Shown: piece by piece, positions 62,801 to 64,000 of the stretch | Position numbering within the stretch: position 1 is the first letter of the stretch | How the letters are laid out: every line of letters begins with the position of its first letter | Assembly (NCBI RefSeq): GCF_017744655.1 | Contig: NZ_JAGIAW010000007.1 | Span: forward strand, 186,001-250,000 | DNA from: Devosia sp. | Lineage (GTDB): Bacteria; Pseudomonadota; Alphaproteobacteria; Rhizobiales; Devosiaceae | DNA: 64,000 nt | Direction of reading: 5' to 3' | Made by a program: the position numbers and the translations under genes | Notes under the pieces: generated by a model | The model's input: only the letters and a program-made list of their open reading frames with translations | Databases searched by the model: none | Told to the model about the DNA's origin: nothing

Positions 62801-63859
62801 TCCGCGCCCGGCCCTAGCCTTCCTCGCCCTCAGCCTCTGCTGGACCTGCGCCGCCCTCGCCCAGCCCGAGCCGATCTTTGCCAGCATCTCGGCGACGCTC
62901 GAAACCGAGAATGTCGACATCGACCCCGATGATCCGGCTATCTGGATCAACGCGGCCAATCCTGAGAAAAGCCGCGTCATCGGCACCGACAAGGATGTCG
63001 GCCTCGTCGTCTTCGATCTCGACGGCAAGATCGTACAGCGCCTCAACGACGGCCGGCTCAACAACGTCGATATCCGCCAGGATGTGACCCTGGGCGACGA
63101 AACCCTGAGCCTCGTCGCCGCCTCGCGCCGCAATGACGATACGATTGTGCTCTACACCGTCGACAAGACTGGCACGCTGACCCAGGTGACACCCTTCGCC
63201 TTCCCCGGCGCCCCGCGAAAGATCGACGACGACATCTACGGCATCGGCCTCTATCACGATGCCAGTGCCCGTCGTCTCTTCGTCATCGCCAGTTTTAAGA
63301 CCGGCGAAATCATGCAGTGGGAAATAACCTCCAATGCGGGCCAGTTGAGCCTCGCCTTCACCCGCGAACTCGCCGTCCCCACCCAGCCCGAAGGCGTCGT
63401 CGCCGACGACGAACTCGCCTTCATCTATGTCGGCGAAGAAGACGGCGGCCTCTGGCGCTTCGCCGCCGCCCCCGATGCCGACACATCAGGTCACCTCGTC
63501 GACAAGGTCGGCTCCGCCTGCCTCCCCGAAGACGATCTCGAAGGCCTCGCCGTGGTCAAGGGCGCCGACAATTCCGGCTATATCCTCGCCTCAGCCCAGG
63601 GCGTCAATCGCTACGTCCTCTATGCCCGCCAGCCCGACGCCCATGGCAACCAGCCTTGCTACGGCAGCTTCAACTCGTCACCGGCGCCACCGATCCGGTC
63701 TCGGAGACTGACGGCCTCGACGTCACCACATCAGCTCTCTCGGAAACCTTCCCTAAGGGCCTGATGGTGGTGCAGGACGACCGCAACGAAGGTTTTAGTC
63801 GCAACTTCAAGTTCGTCTCCTGGGCGGATGTCATACAAGCAATGCAACTCGCGGACTAA
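62793..63859 (+). pseudogene. beta-propeller 3-phytase, interrupted by a frameshift
   Basis: A signal peptide (about 1-23, ending ALAQ) is followed by a six-bladed beta-propeller phytase. DPDDPAIWIN, GTDKDVGLVVFDLDGK, EGVVADDELAFIYVGEEDG and LEGLAVVKG are the calcium-binding blade motifs. The frame then runs off-register after YGSF near 63670: the first frame reads SSPAPP and stops at 63764, while the correct end (LVTGATDPVSETDGLDVTT to the stop at 63859) lies in another frame. A single lost C in TTCAAC would explain it. Phytases release phosphate from inositol hexaphosphate outside the cell. It is either a true mutation or a sequence error. Confidence 0.82.
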
Positions 63860-63895
63860 AACGCTCCACCCCTTGGCGCCACGCGACAAAGAAAG

Positions 63896-63930
63896 CGCCC
63901 CCTTCCATCGCGAAAGGGGGCGTTCTCGTT
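63896..63930. terminator. hairpin between the phytase gene and the last gene
   Basis: CGCCCCCTT and AAGGGGGCG form a 9-bp stem with a nine-base loop. T-rich flanks on both strands (TTCTCGTTT; complement of AAAGAAAG) suggest bidirectional termination. Confidence 0.7.
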
Positions 63931-63943
63931 TCAACGACGAGCC

Positions 63944-64000
63944 TCAGCTACCGACGACGCCACCATCGCGCTTGGTCAGAACGACGAGCGATGGACGAGC
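63944..64000 (-). CDS. 3' end of an unidentified gene (runs off the window)
   Basis: On the minus strand the last 18 codons read ARPSLVVLTKRDGGVVGS followed by TGA. Codon use is normal and a terminator-like hairpin follows the stop. Too little is visible to name the product. Confidence 0.5.
   Translation of the reverse strand, partial: ARPSLVVLTKRDGGVVGS

Overview
The window is a 64 kb, high-GC stretch of chromosome from an alphaproteobacterium, most likely of the order Hyphomicrobiales (Rhizobiales) and probably Devosia-like. That is inferred from recognisable alphaproteobacterial protein families (DUF1013/TrcR, DUF1465/RcdA, CpdR, DUF1192, DUF2125, aa3-type oxidase subunit IV next to a three-gene pnt operon), from the alphaproteobacterial order of several clusters (tlpA|argH, ftsE-ftsX-plsC, gloB|methyltransferase-hisC-tyrC), and from order-typical palindromic intergenic elements. 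I see no rRNA, tRNA, CRISPR array, prophage, transposase or plasmid function. It reads as dense core genome with some accessory metabolic and regulatory genes.

Layout. 1-12.4 kb: partial HNH endonuclease, alkA-type glycosylase with an esterase, gluQRS, an epimerase with a divergent LysR, a HIG1-domain protein, a rhomboid protease with a CTG start, two small proteins, tlpA, argH, a ChaC-type cyclotransferase, lysA, cpdR and a zinc-ribbon membrane protein. 12.5-19.2 kb: ftsE-ftsX-plsC, a second ChaC, a DUF2125 protein, rpmF, fumC. 19.3-25.5 kb: a sugar-oxidation block (two xylose-isomerase-like TIM barrels, a GMC oxidoreductase, a Gfo/Idh/MocA dehydrogenase), then a ketopantoate-reductase-like enzyme. 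25.5-36.4 kb: gloB, methyltransferase, hisC-tyrC, mtgA, ispA, a run of small enzymes, a PACE exporter, a diguanylate cyclase, and ispG with a previously uncalled 29-aa membrane peptide. 36.5-41.5 kb: small DUF genes, rcdA, trcR, a quinone oxidoreductase, a TauE/SafE permease. 41.6-50 kb: oligoendopeptidase F, cox subunit IV, pntAA-pntAB-pntB, M16 protease. 50-64 kb: aldo/keto reductase with ABC exporter, GntR and LysR regulators, methyltransferase, HerA-like ATPase, aldose epimerase, hrpB, msrB, a flavin/PLP oxidase-fold protein, a frameshifted beta-propeller phytase, and the 3' tip of an unknown gene.

How parts may work together. Three proteins tied in related bacteria to CtrA-centred cell-cycle control (CpdR, RcdA, TrcR) lie within 30 kb, and two perfect TTAA-N7-TTAA sites (the CtrA full-site pattern) lie in intergenic DNA. 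The sugar block resembles genetic neighbourhoods for oxidation and cleavage of glycosides or inositols. The pnt operon makes NADPH from NADH with the proton gradient; its PntAA carries an unusual 169-residue Lys/Ala/Pro tail with repeated His-Glu/Asp motifs.

The most striking whole-window pattern is that every convergent gene gap longer than about 70 bp except the last one (63860-63943, which holds only a plain hairpin) carries an inverted-repeat element of one of four sequence families; four further copies lie between co-directional genes, and none lies between divergent genes. All calls come from reading the sequence; no database search was run.
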